Assembly: GCA_937886325.1 (NCBI GenBank)
Contig: CALABV010000092.1
Location: 1 to 42,133 of the forward strand
Length of the DNA: 42,133 nucleotides
Reading direction: 5' to 3'
From: an uncultured Geobacter sp.
GTDB taxonomy: Bacteria > Desulfobacterota > Desulfuromonadia > Geobacterales > Geobacteraceae
The notes under the pieces are model-generated. The model had not been told where the DNA came from and did not search any database. It worked only from the letters and a program-made list of their open reading frames with translations. Numbering within the stretch: the first letter of the stretch is position 1; the number at the start of each line of letters is the position of its first letter. Below, piece by piece: positions 6,891 to 14,654 of the stretch. The position numbers and the translations under genes are program-made.

Positions 6891-7586
6891 ATGAAACACC
6901 CTTGGCAATACGATGAGACAATTCAAGTCGGCGCCGACTATAGTGACCCCAAAGAGGTGGCTGCTTACGACCAGCGAATGCAGAAATTGCGCGATGTAAG
7001 CGGTGAGGTTAAAGACATTCAAAAGGCCTTGTCGCTTTCATTTAATTCAATAGTCTGGGAGATAGGAACCGGTACAGGGGAATGTGCCCTTGCTCTTGCC
7101 GCTACTGTGAAACACGTTTACGCTACCGACGTTTCCCCAACTATGCTGGAATATGCCCACTACAAAGCGGAAAAGCGCGGTATCAGCAATGTGACATTCG
7201 AGAATGGTGGATTCTTGTCCGGTTTTCGGCCACGCTGCCCGGTTGACGGTGTGGTTACTCAGTTGTCGTTACATCACCTGCCGGATTTCTGGAAATCCAG
7301 AGCCCTTACGATAATTGCAGATTTCCTTCGCCCGAACGGCAGATTGTATCTTCGTGATGTAGTGTTCCCATCGTCAATTGATGACTACGATTCTTTTTTC
7401 AAGATGATAACAGACGGAATCCGTTCGCAAGCTGGAGATGAAGTAGCCCAGCAGACAATGCAACACATAAAGAAAGAGTTCTCAACATTTGATTGGATAC
7501 TTGAAGGAATGATTGCTCGCAGTGGCCTCAGCATTGTTGAAAAAGACGGTAATGGGTTCTTGTCAGTATACGTCTGTGAGAAATAA
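6891..7586 (+). CDS. Class I SAM-dependent methyltransferase
   Basis: A 231-residue soluble enzyme. Motif I (SAM binding) is VWEIGTGTGECALALA at about residues 53-68. The acidic residue binding the SAM ribose is in YATDVSPTMLEYA. Motif III-like LSLHHLPDFWK and motif IV-like LRPNGRLYLRDVVFP follow, as in UbiE/type 11 methyltransferases. The substrate is not evident. AAGGAA lies 8 bp before the ATG. It stands alone between a GC-rich membrane pair and a gene stub. Confidence 0.85.
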   Translation: MKHPWQYDETIQVGADYSDPKEVAAYDQRMQKLRDVSGEVKDIQKALSLSFNSIVWEIGTGTGECALALAATVKHVYATDVSPTMLEYAHYKAEKRGISNVTFENGGFLSGFRPRCPVDGVVTQLSLHHLPDFWKSRALTIIADFLRPNGRLYLRDVVFPSSIDDYDSFFKMITDGIRSQAGDEVAQQTMQHIKKEFSTFDWILEGMIARSGLSIVEKDGNGFLSVYVCEK

Positions 7587-7632
7587 TACTGGAAATGAAG
7601 GGACACGGAAAGGTCCTGAACTGCATAAATTC

Positions 7633-7746
7633 ATGAAACGATCCGGCACATGGTCAATTCTGACCCTTATTGCACTGTTACTGTCTTCTGCCGCATCTCA
7701 GACGCTTGCCGGGGAAGATTCCTGGTATCTTTTTGCCCGCGATTAG
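7633..7746 (+). pseudogene. Signal-peptide stub of an exported protein
   Basis: A 37-codon frame encodes a textbook signal peptide (MKRSGTWSILTLIALLLSS then AASQTLAGED) followed by SWYLFARD and a stop. The start of a mature exported protein is seen but nothing after it, so this is probably the 5' remnant of a gene lost by deletion. A free 37-residue peptide is the alternative. Confidence 0.4.
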
Positions 7747-7817
7747 GCTGATATTCAGCGCCTAACGGGACTTCCCGTTGTCGCTTTTGTTCATGCGCTT
7801 TTTCTCCCTTTGCGGAT

Positions 7818-8915
7818 TCATTCTTTCGTTGCCTCGCGGACCGGGTCCAGGAATCGCAGCACCGACGCCGCCACGACGCGCGTGCTCTCCGACAGTAAGG
7901 CGTGGCCGCCGGGATGGCGCTCGAACCGCCCACGGGGCAGGAGCCCGGCGAGCGTCTCGGCTGCTGCTGCAGGGAGGAGGACATCGTCCTCTCCGGCCAG
8001 GACGAGCGCCGGGGCGTCGATGCGCGACGCCCGCTCCCCGGTGTCATGGGCCAGGCAGGCATCGACTTGCGCGGCGAAGCCGCGCGCCGAGGGGGCTGGC
8101 GCGCCGGCGAGGGTCTCCAGGGCGCCCTCGATCAGTGTATCGTTCTCGAGGGTCTCAGGACCGAAGACCCAGGCGAATTGCTCGCGCCGGAAGATGTCTG
8201 CGTCCACCCCTGCCAAAAGGAGCCGACGCCAGGCGTCGAGGACGCGGCGAGTCCGCCCCGGGAGGCGGGCCGCGGTGGCGGCGAGCACCAGGGAGCGGAT
8301 CCGGTCAGGTGCGAGGAGCGCCAGTTCCTGCGCCACGAGGCCGCCGAGGGAGAATCCGAGAACGTCCACCGGGCCGAGAGAGAGGTGGTCCAGGAGCGCA
8401 AGCGCGTCGGCGGCGAGCCGGGCGGTGCTGCATGGTTCCGGCGGCGCACCGGACAGTCCGGACCCGCGTGTTTCGAGGAGAACCAGCCGGCGCTCGCCGC
8501 AGAGTTCGTGCACCAGGGGACTCCACGCGGGCAGGTCGAGGCCGATGCCGTTCAGGAGGAGCAGGGGCGGTCCGCTGCCGACGATTTCGTAGTGGAGCGG
8601 CGCTCCGTCGAGCCTGAAGTCACGTGCCCCTGCAGCGCCGCTGCTCGCCGCCCGGGTGCCGGCGTCCTCCTGACGTTCCAGCTGGGCCTCGACGTACTGG
8701 GCGAAGTCTTTCATGGAACGCAGTTTCACCGAGGATTTGTCGCTGATCCGTATGGCGAACCGCTCCTCGATGGCGGCGATGAACGCGGCAAAGCCGAGCG
8801 AGTCGAGGGCGTTGAGCGCAATGGCCTGATCCGGCTCCAGCTCGCGGACCGTCTGCGCATTGCCCCCGGCCTTCACCACGAGTTCCCTCAGTTGATCGAT
8901 GATCGGTGCTGCCAT
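7818..8915 (-). CDS. Acyl carrier protein / alpha-beta hydrolase fusion
   Basis: A 365-residue two-domain protein. Residues 1-80 form an acyl carrier domain with the phosphopantetheine serine S39 in NALDSLGFAAF. After an Ala/Gly-rich linker (about 84-98), residues 99-360 form an alpha/beta hydrolase with nucleophile S189 (GFSLGG), acid D310 or D311 (AGEDDVLLP) and H338 (PGGHALL), so all catalytic residues are present. The hydrolase may release or transfer an acyl group carried by its own carrier domain; that is inference. GGAGG lies 5 bp before the ATG. It follows the ligase gene by 34 bp in one minus-strand operon. GC content is very high, unlike the flanks. Confidence 0.8.
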   Translation of the reverse strand: MAAPIIDQLRELVVKAGGNAQTVRELEPDQAIALNALDSLGFAAFIAAIEERFAIRISDKSSVKLRSMKDFAQYVEAQLERQEDAGTRAASSGAAGARDFRLDGAPLHYEIVGSGPPLLLLNGIGLDLPAWSPLVHELCGERRLVLLETRGSGLSGAPPEPCSTARLAADALALLDHLSLGPVDVLGFSLGGLVAQELALLAPDRIRSLVLAATAARLPGRTRRVLDAWRRLLLAGVDADIFRREQFAWVFGPETLENDTLIEGALETLAGAPAPSARGFAAQVDACLAHDTGERASRIDAPALVLAGEDDVLLPAAAAETLAGLLPRGRFERHPGGHALLSESTRVVAASVLRFLDPVREATKE

Positions 8916-8949
8916 GTTTCCTCCTTGGTTGCGTCTCCCGGTCTGCGCA

Positions 8950-10455
8950 TTACGCCGTGCTCCGCTCTCTCAGCTTGAACCGCTGCAGCTTACCGGTGGA
9001 GGTGCGCGGCAGCTCGGCCACGAACCGGATCCGGACCGGGCACATGTGGTCCGGGAGCCGCTCTCGGCAGTGTCGCCGCAGCTCTCCGGCCAGTTCCGGC
9101 GACTCGGTCCCTCCGCGGCCGAGCACGATGAAGGCGGCCGGGGCGCTGAGCCCGCCGACCGTGTCAGCCACCACGGCGCATTCGGCCACCGCGGGGTGGC
9201 TGCGCAGGACCTCCTCCACGGCAGTGGATGAGACCCAGCAGCCGGCCGACTTGATCATGTCGTCGCTCCGGCCGCGATGATAGTAGAAGCCGTCCCGCTC
9301 CACGAAGAGGTCGCCGGTCGCGAGGGGAGCGCCGTCAGCCGCGTCAGGCGGGTTCCAGCAGCCCGGTGTGCGGGTGGGCCCGTCAATGAGCAACTGTCCC
9401 TCGTGCCCGGGAGCAACATCCTCGCCGCGCTCATCCACCAGCCGCGCCCGGTAGCCCGGCACCAGCCTCCCCGCCGACCCTGCGACCGCGTGTCCGGGCG
9501 AGTTCGAGATGAAGTGGTAGGCCATCTCGGTGGAGCCGATGCCGTCAAGGATCTCCTGGCCTGTGAGCCGCTGCCACTCCTCGAACAGCTCCGCAGGGAG
9601 CGCCTCGCCGGCAGAGCAGCAGAGCCGCATCGGCAGCAGCTGCCGGACCTCCGGCCACCAGCGGAGGATCTGGGCGAAGATCGTGGGCACCGAGAAGAAC
9701 ACCGACGGGCTGTGCCGGCGGACGAGCTCGAGGACCATGGCCGGATCGGGCTTTCCCGGGTGGAGAATGGCCGTGGCGCCGAGCCGGAGCGGCAGGGCCA
9801 GGCTGTTGATGAGCCCGTAGGCGAACGAGCACTTGCTCGTGGAGAAGATGACATCCTCGCCCGTCAGTCCCAGCACGGCCTTTCCGACGAGGTCGCACGG
9901 GAGCACGAGGCTCCGGTGCCGGTGCGGCACGCACTTGGGCGCGCCCGTTGAGCCCGAGGTAGAGAGGACGTAGGCGAGGTCGCCGTCGGTCGGCCGGAAA
10001 GCTTCGCAGAGCTCCAGTCCGGGACCGGCGTAGTGCAGCGGGCCCACCTCGTCGCAGGAGATCTCCTCCAGAGAGCCTGCCGGCCACTTGGCCGTGCTTC
10101 CTTCCAGGGAGATCCGCAGGCGCGCGCCCGCGTCGTTCACGACGTGCGCCAGTGCCTCGGGCCCGAGCTCCGGGTTCACGACCACCGCCACGGCGCCGGA
10201 CAGGAGGCAGCCGAGAAAAGCCACGGGGAAGGCGAAGCAATCCGGGAGGGCGACGAGGACGCGCTCCCCCGGTGAGAGCCCCCGCTCCCGCAGCAGGCGG
10301 GCCAGGCAACGGGCACCCTCGCCCAGCTCGCGGTACGCGTGAGCCCTGCCGGAGCAGAGATAGGCGGTCTTGTCCGGGCGGTCCCGGAGGTTGTGCTCCA
10401 GAAGCTCCAGAGCGGCGTTCGTCGTGCCCAACGATCCTCCCTGCGAACGGTCCAC
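8950..10455 (-). CDS. AMP-forming acyl-CoA/acyl-ACP ligase (benzoate-CoA-ligase-like)
   Basis: About 500 residues of the ANL adenylating superfamily. ATP-binding motif A3 is STSGSTGAPK. The stretch SFAYGLINSLALPLRLGAT resembles the substrate region of benzoate-CoA ligases. A5 is DGIGSTEM, A7 is TGDLF, A8 is GRSDDMIKSAG, and A10 is LPRTSTGKLQR with the catalytic Lys. It should activate an aromatic or small carboxylic acid and pass it to CoA or to the carrier domain encoded next door. The longest frame starts at GTG 10455. A TTG at 10431 with AGGGAGG just upstream gives the family's usual N-terminus and may be the true start. It is first in the operon with the ACP-hydrolase. Confidence 0.85.
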   Translation of the reverse strand: MDRSQGGSLGTTNAALELLEHNLRDRPDKTAYLCSGRAHAYRELGEGARCLARLLRERGLSPGERVLVALPDCFAFPVAFLGCLLSGAVAVVVNPELGPEALAHVVNDAGARLRISLEGSTAKWPAGSLEEISCDEVGPLHYAGPGLELCEAFRPTDGDLAYVLSTSGSTGAPKCVPHRHRSLVLPCDLVGKAVLGLTGEDVIFSTSKCSFAYGLINSLALPLRLGATAILHPGKPDPAMVLELVRRHSPSVFFSVPTIFAQILRWWPEVRQLLPMRLCCSAGEALPAELFEEWQRLTGQEILDGIGSTEMAYHFISNSPGHAVAGSAGRLVPGYRARLVDERGEDVAPGHEGQLLIDGPTRTPGCWNPPDAADGAPLATGDLFVERDGFYYHRGRSDDMIKSAGCWVSSTAVEEVLRSHPAVAECAVVADTVGGLSAPAAFIVLGRGGTESPELAGELRRHCRERLPDHMCPVRIRFVAELPRTSTGKLQRFKLRERSTA

Positions 10456-10684
10456 ATTCCGTCGAGCGTCTGCGTCTCGGCAGAGGTGCGGCGAGACAGC
10501 TCACCGATGTAGGTGGGACGGACTCCGGTTTGTGGCCGAAGTGAAACGATTCTACCCCGTGCCCCGACGTAAAAGGAATGGGAATTTGCTTTGCGCGGCA
10601 GACTTTGTACCACCGGAAATGAGCTGGTGTCAATGGATTTACGGGACGTTACGGGGGAAATCTGGGACAATCTGAATGAAGGTT

Positions 10685-10920
10685 GACACCATACCTATTA
10701 GATATTTACATGGCCCATTCAATTTATTAGCCTCCACTCATGCCGCGTATCGCACGACGTATCTCCCCAGGAATCCCACACAACTTTACCCAACGTGGAA
10801 ACCGGCGAATGCAATGCTACTTCCGTGAAGAAGCAGAAGGCTGGACGTAAGAAGAAAGTTCAAGAATAGACCTTGTAATTGGAATGGTGTCCCTGTATTC
10901 CGTTATGATGTCCCTGTATT
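10685..10920 (+). mobile_element. Internally deleted RAYT mini-element
   Basis: The ends are inverted: GACACCATACCTATTAG at 10685-10701 against GTAATTGGAATGGTGTC at 10875-10891, with 14 of 17 bases matching. The right end has a doubled motif, TGTCCCTGTATT at 10888-10899 and 10909-10920, and the left flank (10668-10690) has a degenerate second copy. Inside remain the first 30 codons of an IS200-like transposase and, apparently, its last 12, joined after a large deletion. The layout copies the intact element at 576-1668 although the sequences differ. It cannot move by itself. Confidence 0.6.
10740..10850 (+). pseudogene. RAYT/IS200-like transposase remnant
   Basis: The ATG at 10740 starts MPRIARRISPGIPHNFTQRG, the conserved first strand of this transposase family, then NRRMQCYFREE and a TAA at 10848-10850. 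In the +1 frame the bases at about 10830-10870 read QKAGRKKKVQE and stop, which looks like the basic C-terminal tail of the same kind of protein. The HUH motif and catalytic tyrosine are gone. The 553 bp from 10456 to 11008 contain nothing else that I recognise. Confidence 0.65.
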
Positions 10921-11008
10921 GCCTCATCATCATCACATCACAAAAAGAAGGCGACGTCGGGAAAGGAGCTGTGATAATCTAGCGACGCACACTGGTGAAG
11001 GGAGAGCC

Positions 11009-11641
11009 ATGGAAGATACCTCCACATCATTGATCGCCTGCCACGAATGCGACCTGCTGCTGCACGAAATTGCGCTCGAACCCGGGCGAGCCGCAGCATG
11101 CCCCCGCTGTGGCGCCACCCTGTACCGTCATTCCACCGACAGCATCAATCGGACTCTCGCCCTGGCTGCAGCCGCCGCGTTACTGTTTCTCATTGCCAAC
11201 ATATACCCGATCTTCGGGATAGAGTCCCAGGGAAATGACGCGGCCACCAACCTGTATGGCGCGGTCCGCTCCCTGTGGGATCAGAAGATGCACTTCATCT
11301 CCACTCTCGTCTTCATCACCGCCATTGTGGTTCCCTCCCTTGAACTGTCCCTGCTGATCTATCTGCTGCTTCCCCTTACCGTGGGGCGCGTTCCAGCCGG
11401 CCTGGCCCCGCTGATGCGCTTCCTGCAGGGTATGAAACCCTGGGGAATGGTTGAGGTGTTCATGCTCGGCATTCTGGTGGCCCTGGTTAAACTGACCGAC
11501 GATTTTCGAATTATCCCGGGGGTAGCGCTCTGGTCGTACGGCGGGGTAACGTTCCTGCTGGCCGCGGTTGCCGCCACCTTTAACCCGAGGGATGTCTGGA
11601 CGTGCCTAGAGGTGCGCGTCCGAGAGGGAAAACAGACATGA
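11009..11641 (+). CDS. pqiA: PqiA-like membrane protein, N-terminal-half homologue
   Basis: A 210-residue inner-membrane protein. It starts with a zinc-ribbon-like region (CHECDLLLHE...ACPRCGATL, two CxxC pairs), then four hydrophobic helices, including LALAAAAALLFLIANIYPIF. E. coli PqiA is a single protein of about 417 residues with two such halves; here the halves are two genes. PqiA is the membrane partner of PqiB in envelope lipid transport. The start at 11009 is chosen because GGGAGA lies 4 bp upstream; a longer frame to 10919 begins with a His-run (MPHHHHITKRRRRRE) in a repeat border and is not credible. It overlaps the next gene by 4 bp. Confidence 0.85.
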   Translation: MEDTSTSLIACHECDLLLHEIALEPGRAAACPRCGATLYRHSTDSINRTLALAAAAALLFLIANIYPIFGIESQGNDAATNLYGAVRSLWDQKMHFISTLVFITAIVVPSLELSLLIYLLLPLTVGRVPAGLAPLMRFLQGMKPWGMVEVFMLGILVALVKLTDDFRIIPGVALWSYGGVTFLLAAVAATFNPRDVWTCLEVRVREGKQT

Positions 11642-12267
11642 AGTATTATGGCAAGACTGCTGCCGGCCTGGGGCTTTGCTCATGCCATGTCTGCGGCCTG
11701 GTTTCCCGGATCGGAGCGGAGACCGCCGGAGCCCGCTGTCCGCGTTGCGCCACGCGGCTGCATACGCGCAAGCCCCATGGCGTGGAGCAGTGCTGGGCGC
11801 TGCTTATCGCGGCCTACATCCTCTATCTTCCCGCCAATCTGATGACCATCATGGAGACAGGTTCCCTGATAAGCTACCGCAAGGACACCATTCTGAGCGG
11901 AGTGGTCCATCTCTGGCAGAACGGCTCCATGGGAATTGCAGTGATCGTTTTCATCGCCAGTATCGTGGTACCGCTGTTCAAGCTGCTGACCCTGACCTGG
12001 CTGCTCATCTCGGTGCAGAAACGCTCAACGCGCCATCCGGCTGAACGGACCCGCCTGTACCGTCTGATCGAGCTGGTTGGCCGCTGGTCGATGCTGGATA
12101 TTTATGTGGTAACATTGCTGGCAGCCCTGGTGCAGATGCAGTCCCTGGCAACCGTCAAGGCCGGACCCGGGGCGATCGCCTTTGGCGCCGTTGTCGTTCT
12201 GACCATGTTCGCCGCCATGCGCTTTGATCCGCGGCTGATCTGGGATCCTTTGCAGAAAGAGAGCTGA
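11638..12267 (+). CDS. pqiA: PqiA-like membrane protein, C-terminal-half homologue
   Basis: A 209-residue protein with the same build as its upstream partner: a CxxC/CxxC zinc-ribbon-like region (CHVCGLVSRI...RCPRCATRL), then four membrane helices with the PqiA-typical YILYLPANLMTIMETG. The ATG at 11638 overlaps the previous stop (ATGA), and GAGAGGGA lies upstream, so it is translationally coupled. Together the two proteins should equal one full-length PqiA that docks the MCE protein PqiB. Confidence 0.85.
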   Translation: MKYYGKTAAGLGLCSCHVCGLVSRIGAETAGARCPRCATRLHTRKPHGVEQCWALLIAAYILYLPANLMTIMETGSLISYRKDTILSGVVHLWQNGSMGIAVIVFIASIVVPLFKLLTLTWLLISVQKRSTRHPAERTRLYRLIELVGRWSMLDIYVVTLLAALVQMQSLATVKAGPGAIAFGAVVVLTMFAAMRFDPRLIWDPLQKES

Positions 12268-12268
12268 T

Positions 12269-13927
12269 ATGTCTGACACGCATCCACCGCCTGAGTTGGA
12301 AAAAATTCCCGACGCCATCGTGGACAAACACCGCCGCAGGGCGTCCCACCTGATCTGGCTGTTGCCGGCCATTGCCGCCCTGATCGGCCTGTCCCTGGCG
12401 ATTACGTCGTATTTGAACCGGGGACCGGTTATAACCATCACCTTCGTGAGCGGCGAAGGGATCGAATCGGGAAAGACCAAGATCAAATACAAGGACGTGC
12501 AGATAGGAGAGGTGAAAAGCGTTACCATCTCGAAAGACCGTTCCCATGTGGTGGTCACCGCGGAATTCAAAAAAGACGCGGAAGGCCTGCTGATGAAAGA
12601 CACCCGGTTCTGGGTGGTAAGGCCGCGCATTTCCGGGGGCACCGTTTCGGGATTGGGCACCTTGACGGGAGGATCATACATCGGTATGGATGTGGGAACG
12701 TCAAAGGACTCCCAACTGGAGTTTACCGGCCTGGAGGATCCGCCGGTCGTGACCATGGACGAGCCGGGCACCCAGTTCAAGCTGCACGCGGAGAATGTCG
12801 GTTCGCTGAACGTCACATCGCCGGTGTTTTTCAGGCGCATGCAGGTGGGAGAGGTCATCGCCTACGAACTTGACAGGGATGGCAAAGGGGTTACGGTAAC
12901 TATCTTCATCCGGAAGCCCTATGCCCGGTTCGTGAAGACCAACACCCTTTTCTGGCACGCCAGCGGGATCGATTTCACCATGGACGCCAACGGCGTCAGG
13001 GTCAACTCGGAATCAATGGTTTCACTGCTGCTGGGCGGTATCGCATTGCAGACGCCCGACGACAAAGCCGATGCCGGTCCGGCTCCCGCCAACAGTGTTT
13101 TTACGCTGTTCACCACCAGGGAAGAGGCGCTGAAGCGAATCGACAGTATCGTTGAAACCTACCTGCTGGTTTTCAAGGAGTCGGTGCGCGGCCTTGCAAT
13201 CGGCGCGCCGGTGGATCTGCGCGGTGTTACGGTGGGGGAGGTCTCCCGGATCAGCGTTGATCTTGACACGCGCAAAAAACGGTTTGTCATGCCGGTTGAG
13301 GTAAAGTTCTATCCGGAGCGCCTGCGCGCCAGCTACCGCACCAAATCCAGTCTGCCGGGCCGGCGGAATTCGCGGGAAATGATCAATGCCCTGGTCAGCA
13401 ACGGCATGCGCGCCCAGATCAGGAGCGGCAACCTGTTGACCGGCCAGTTGTACATCGCGCTGGATTTCTTTCCCAAGGCGGCGCCGGCCAGGGTCAACTG
13501 GTCTCAGAATCCGCCCGAGTTCCCCACCATTCTGGGGAACATGGAGCAGTTCCAGACCATGCTGATGCAGATCGTGCAGAAAATGGAGAAGCTGCCGCTG
13601 GAGGAAATTTCCGGGGATGCGCGCAAGACGTTACAATCGCTGACGGAAACGCTTAAGAACGCTGACAGGCTGCTCAAGAATGTTGACACTACGGTTGTCC
13701 CGGAAACCCGCCTGATGCTGGAGGATGCGCGCAAGACCCTGAAAGAGGCTGACAAGGCGCTGGCAGGAGCGCGACAAACACTCTCCGCGGATGCCCCGCT
13801 TCAGCAGGATCTGCGTGACACCCTGCGTGAGGTCGGCCGCGCCGCCCAGTCGCTGCGGGTACTCGGTGATTACCTTGAGCGTCATCCCGAAGCGCTGATC
13901 AGCGGCAAGAAGGAGGACGTACGATGA
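12269..13927 (+). CDS. pqiB: PqiB-like MCE protein (intermembrane lipid transport)
   Basis: A 552-residue periplasmic protein anchored by one N-terminal helix (SHLIWLLPAIAALIGLSLAIT, about residues 28-48). It holds three MCE domains; the first opens ITITFVSGEGIESGKTKIKY and contains VQIGEVKSV, the second lies around residues 160-265, and the third around 285-400 with GAPVDLRGVTVGEVSRISVD. The C-terminal 130 residues are coiled coil (LTETLKNADRLLKNVD and similar heptads). In E. coli, PqiB forms a syringe-like hexamer that bridges the two membranes and carries lipids. It starts 1 bp after the pqiA stop and overlaps pqiC by 4 bp. Confidence 0.9.
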   Translation: MSDTHPPPELEKIPDAIVDKHRRRASHLIWLLPAIAALIGLSLAITSYLNRGPVITITFVSGEGIESGKTKIKYKDVQIGEVKSVTISKDRSHVVVTAEFKKDAEGLLMKDTRFWVVRPRISGGTVSGLGTLTGGSYIGMDVGTSKDSQLEFTGLEDPPVVTMDEPGTQFKLHAENVGSLNVTSPVFFRRMQVGEVIAYELDRDGKGVTVTIFIRKPYARFVKTNTLFWHASGIDFTMDANGVRVNSESMVSLLLGGIALQTPDDKADAGPAPANSVFTLFTTREEALKRIDSIVETYLLVFKESVRGLAIGAPVDLRGVTVGEVSRISVDLDTRKKRFVMPVEVKFYPERLRASYRTKSSLPGRRNSREMINALVSNGMRAQIRSGNLLTGQLYIALDFFPKAAPARVNWSQNPPEFPTILGNMEQFQTMLMQIVQKMEKLPLEEISGDARKTLQSLTETLKNADRLLKNVDTTVVPETRLMLEDARKTLKEADKALAGARQTLSADAPLQQDLRDTLREVGRAAQSLRVLGDYLERHPEALISGKKEDVR

Positions 13928-14529
13928 GATGTGCCCCGGTCGTTTCCCTGGTTGCACTTTTTGCAGGCAGCCTGCTGTTGCTGTCCGGCTGCGCCAGTTC
14001 GCCGCGCTCGCATTTTTATACACTGACGCCCGTAGCGCACCGGAGCGAGAGCCCTGCGGCCGGCACTATCCCGTCGGTGGCGATTGTCTCGGTGACCATA
14101 CCGGAATTGGTTAACCGTCCCCAATTGGTAGTGAGAAGCGATGCCGCAAAGGTGGAACTGCTGGAAACCCATCGCTGGGCGGAGCCTTTGAAGGACGCCC
14201 TGTCCCTGACAATTGCGGAGAATATTTCCCGTCTGCTGGCCTCGGACAAGGTGTCGAGCTATCCGCAGGCCGTATCGCTCTCGGCTGATTATAAGGTGTA
14301 CGTGGATGTGAGGCTGTTTGAGTTCGCGGGAGATCATGTGGAACTGGATGCGCTCTGGGCGATCCGCCGGGCGGATGACCGGCCGGCGGGCAACGGCAGA
14401 TCGCGGCGCCGCGAAGCCGTAACCGGCAGCGGCTATGACGCAGTGGTCACGGCTTTCAGCCGTGGAGTCGCGGGCATCAGCCGTGATATTGTCCAGGGAT
14501 TGAAAAGCAGCTGGCAGGCCGGGCAGTGA
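13924..14529 (+). CDS. pqiC: PqiC-like outer-membrane lipoprotein (DUF330)
   Basis: A 201-residue lipoprotein with signal peptide and lipobox LSGC (Cys about residue 22), followed by SSPRSHFYTLTPV, the family's SxFYxL motif. A later conserved region reads VAIVSVTIPELVNRPQLVVR and HRWAEPLKDALSLTIAENI. DUF330/PqiC proteins are the outer-membrane partners of PqiB. The start overlaps the pqiB stop, so all four pqi genes form one tightly coupled operon. The end is followed by 125 bp with no clear terminator. Confidence 0.88.
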   Translation: MRCAPVVSLVALFAGSLLLLSGCASSPRSHFYTLTPVAHRSESPAAGTIPSVAIVSVTIPELVNRPQLVVRSDAAKVELLETHRWAEPLKDALSLTIAENISRLLASDKVSSYPQAVSLSADYKVYVDVRLFEFAGDHVELDALWAIRRADDRPAGNGRSRRREAVTGSGYDAVVTAFSRGVAGISRDIVQGLKSSWQAGQ

Positions 14530-14654
14530 GAGAGGTTTGGGGTCGATACCGGCAGTGTTGGTGAATCACCCCCAACGACAGGCCTGTCACAAGCAGGATT
14601 TTCCGCCACACCAGGATCACGGGTATTTTCCAGAAATTCCTACGAGAACATATC

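Noticed and set aside
7760..7779. GCCTAAC box with AACGGG/CCCGTT hairpin, resembling half an attC site or a terminator
   Set aside because: There is no matching GTTRRRY box and no T-tract on either strand, so neither call can be supported.
9545..10633. Long open frame antisense-shifted within the ligase gene
   Set aside because: It arises from very high GC in the third codon position; the frame with all ANL motifs is clearly the real one.
10919..11008. Upstream extension of the first PqiA gene beginning MPHHHHITKRRRRRE
   Set aside because: It starts at the border of the mini-element, lacks a ribosome site, and the internal ATG at 11009 has one.
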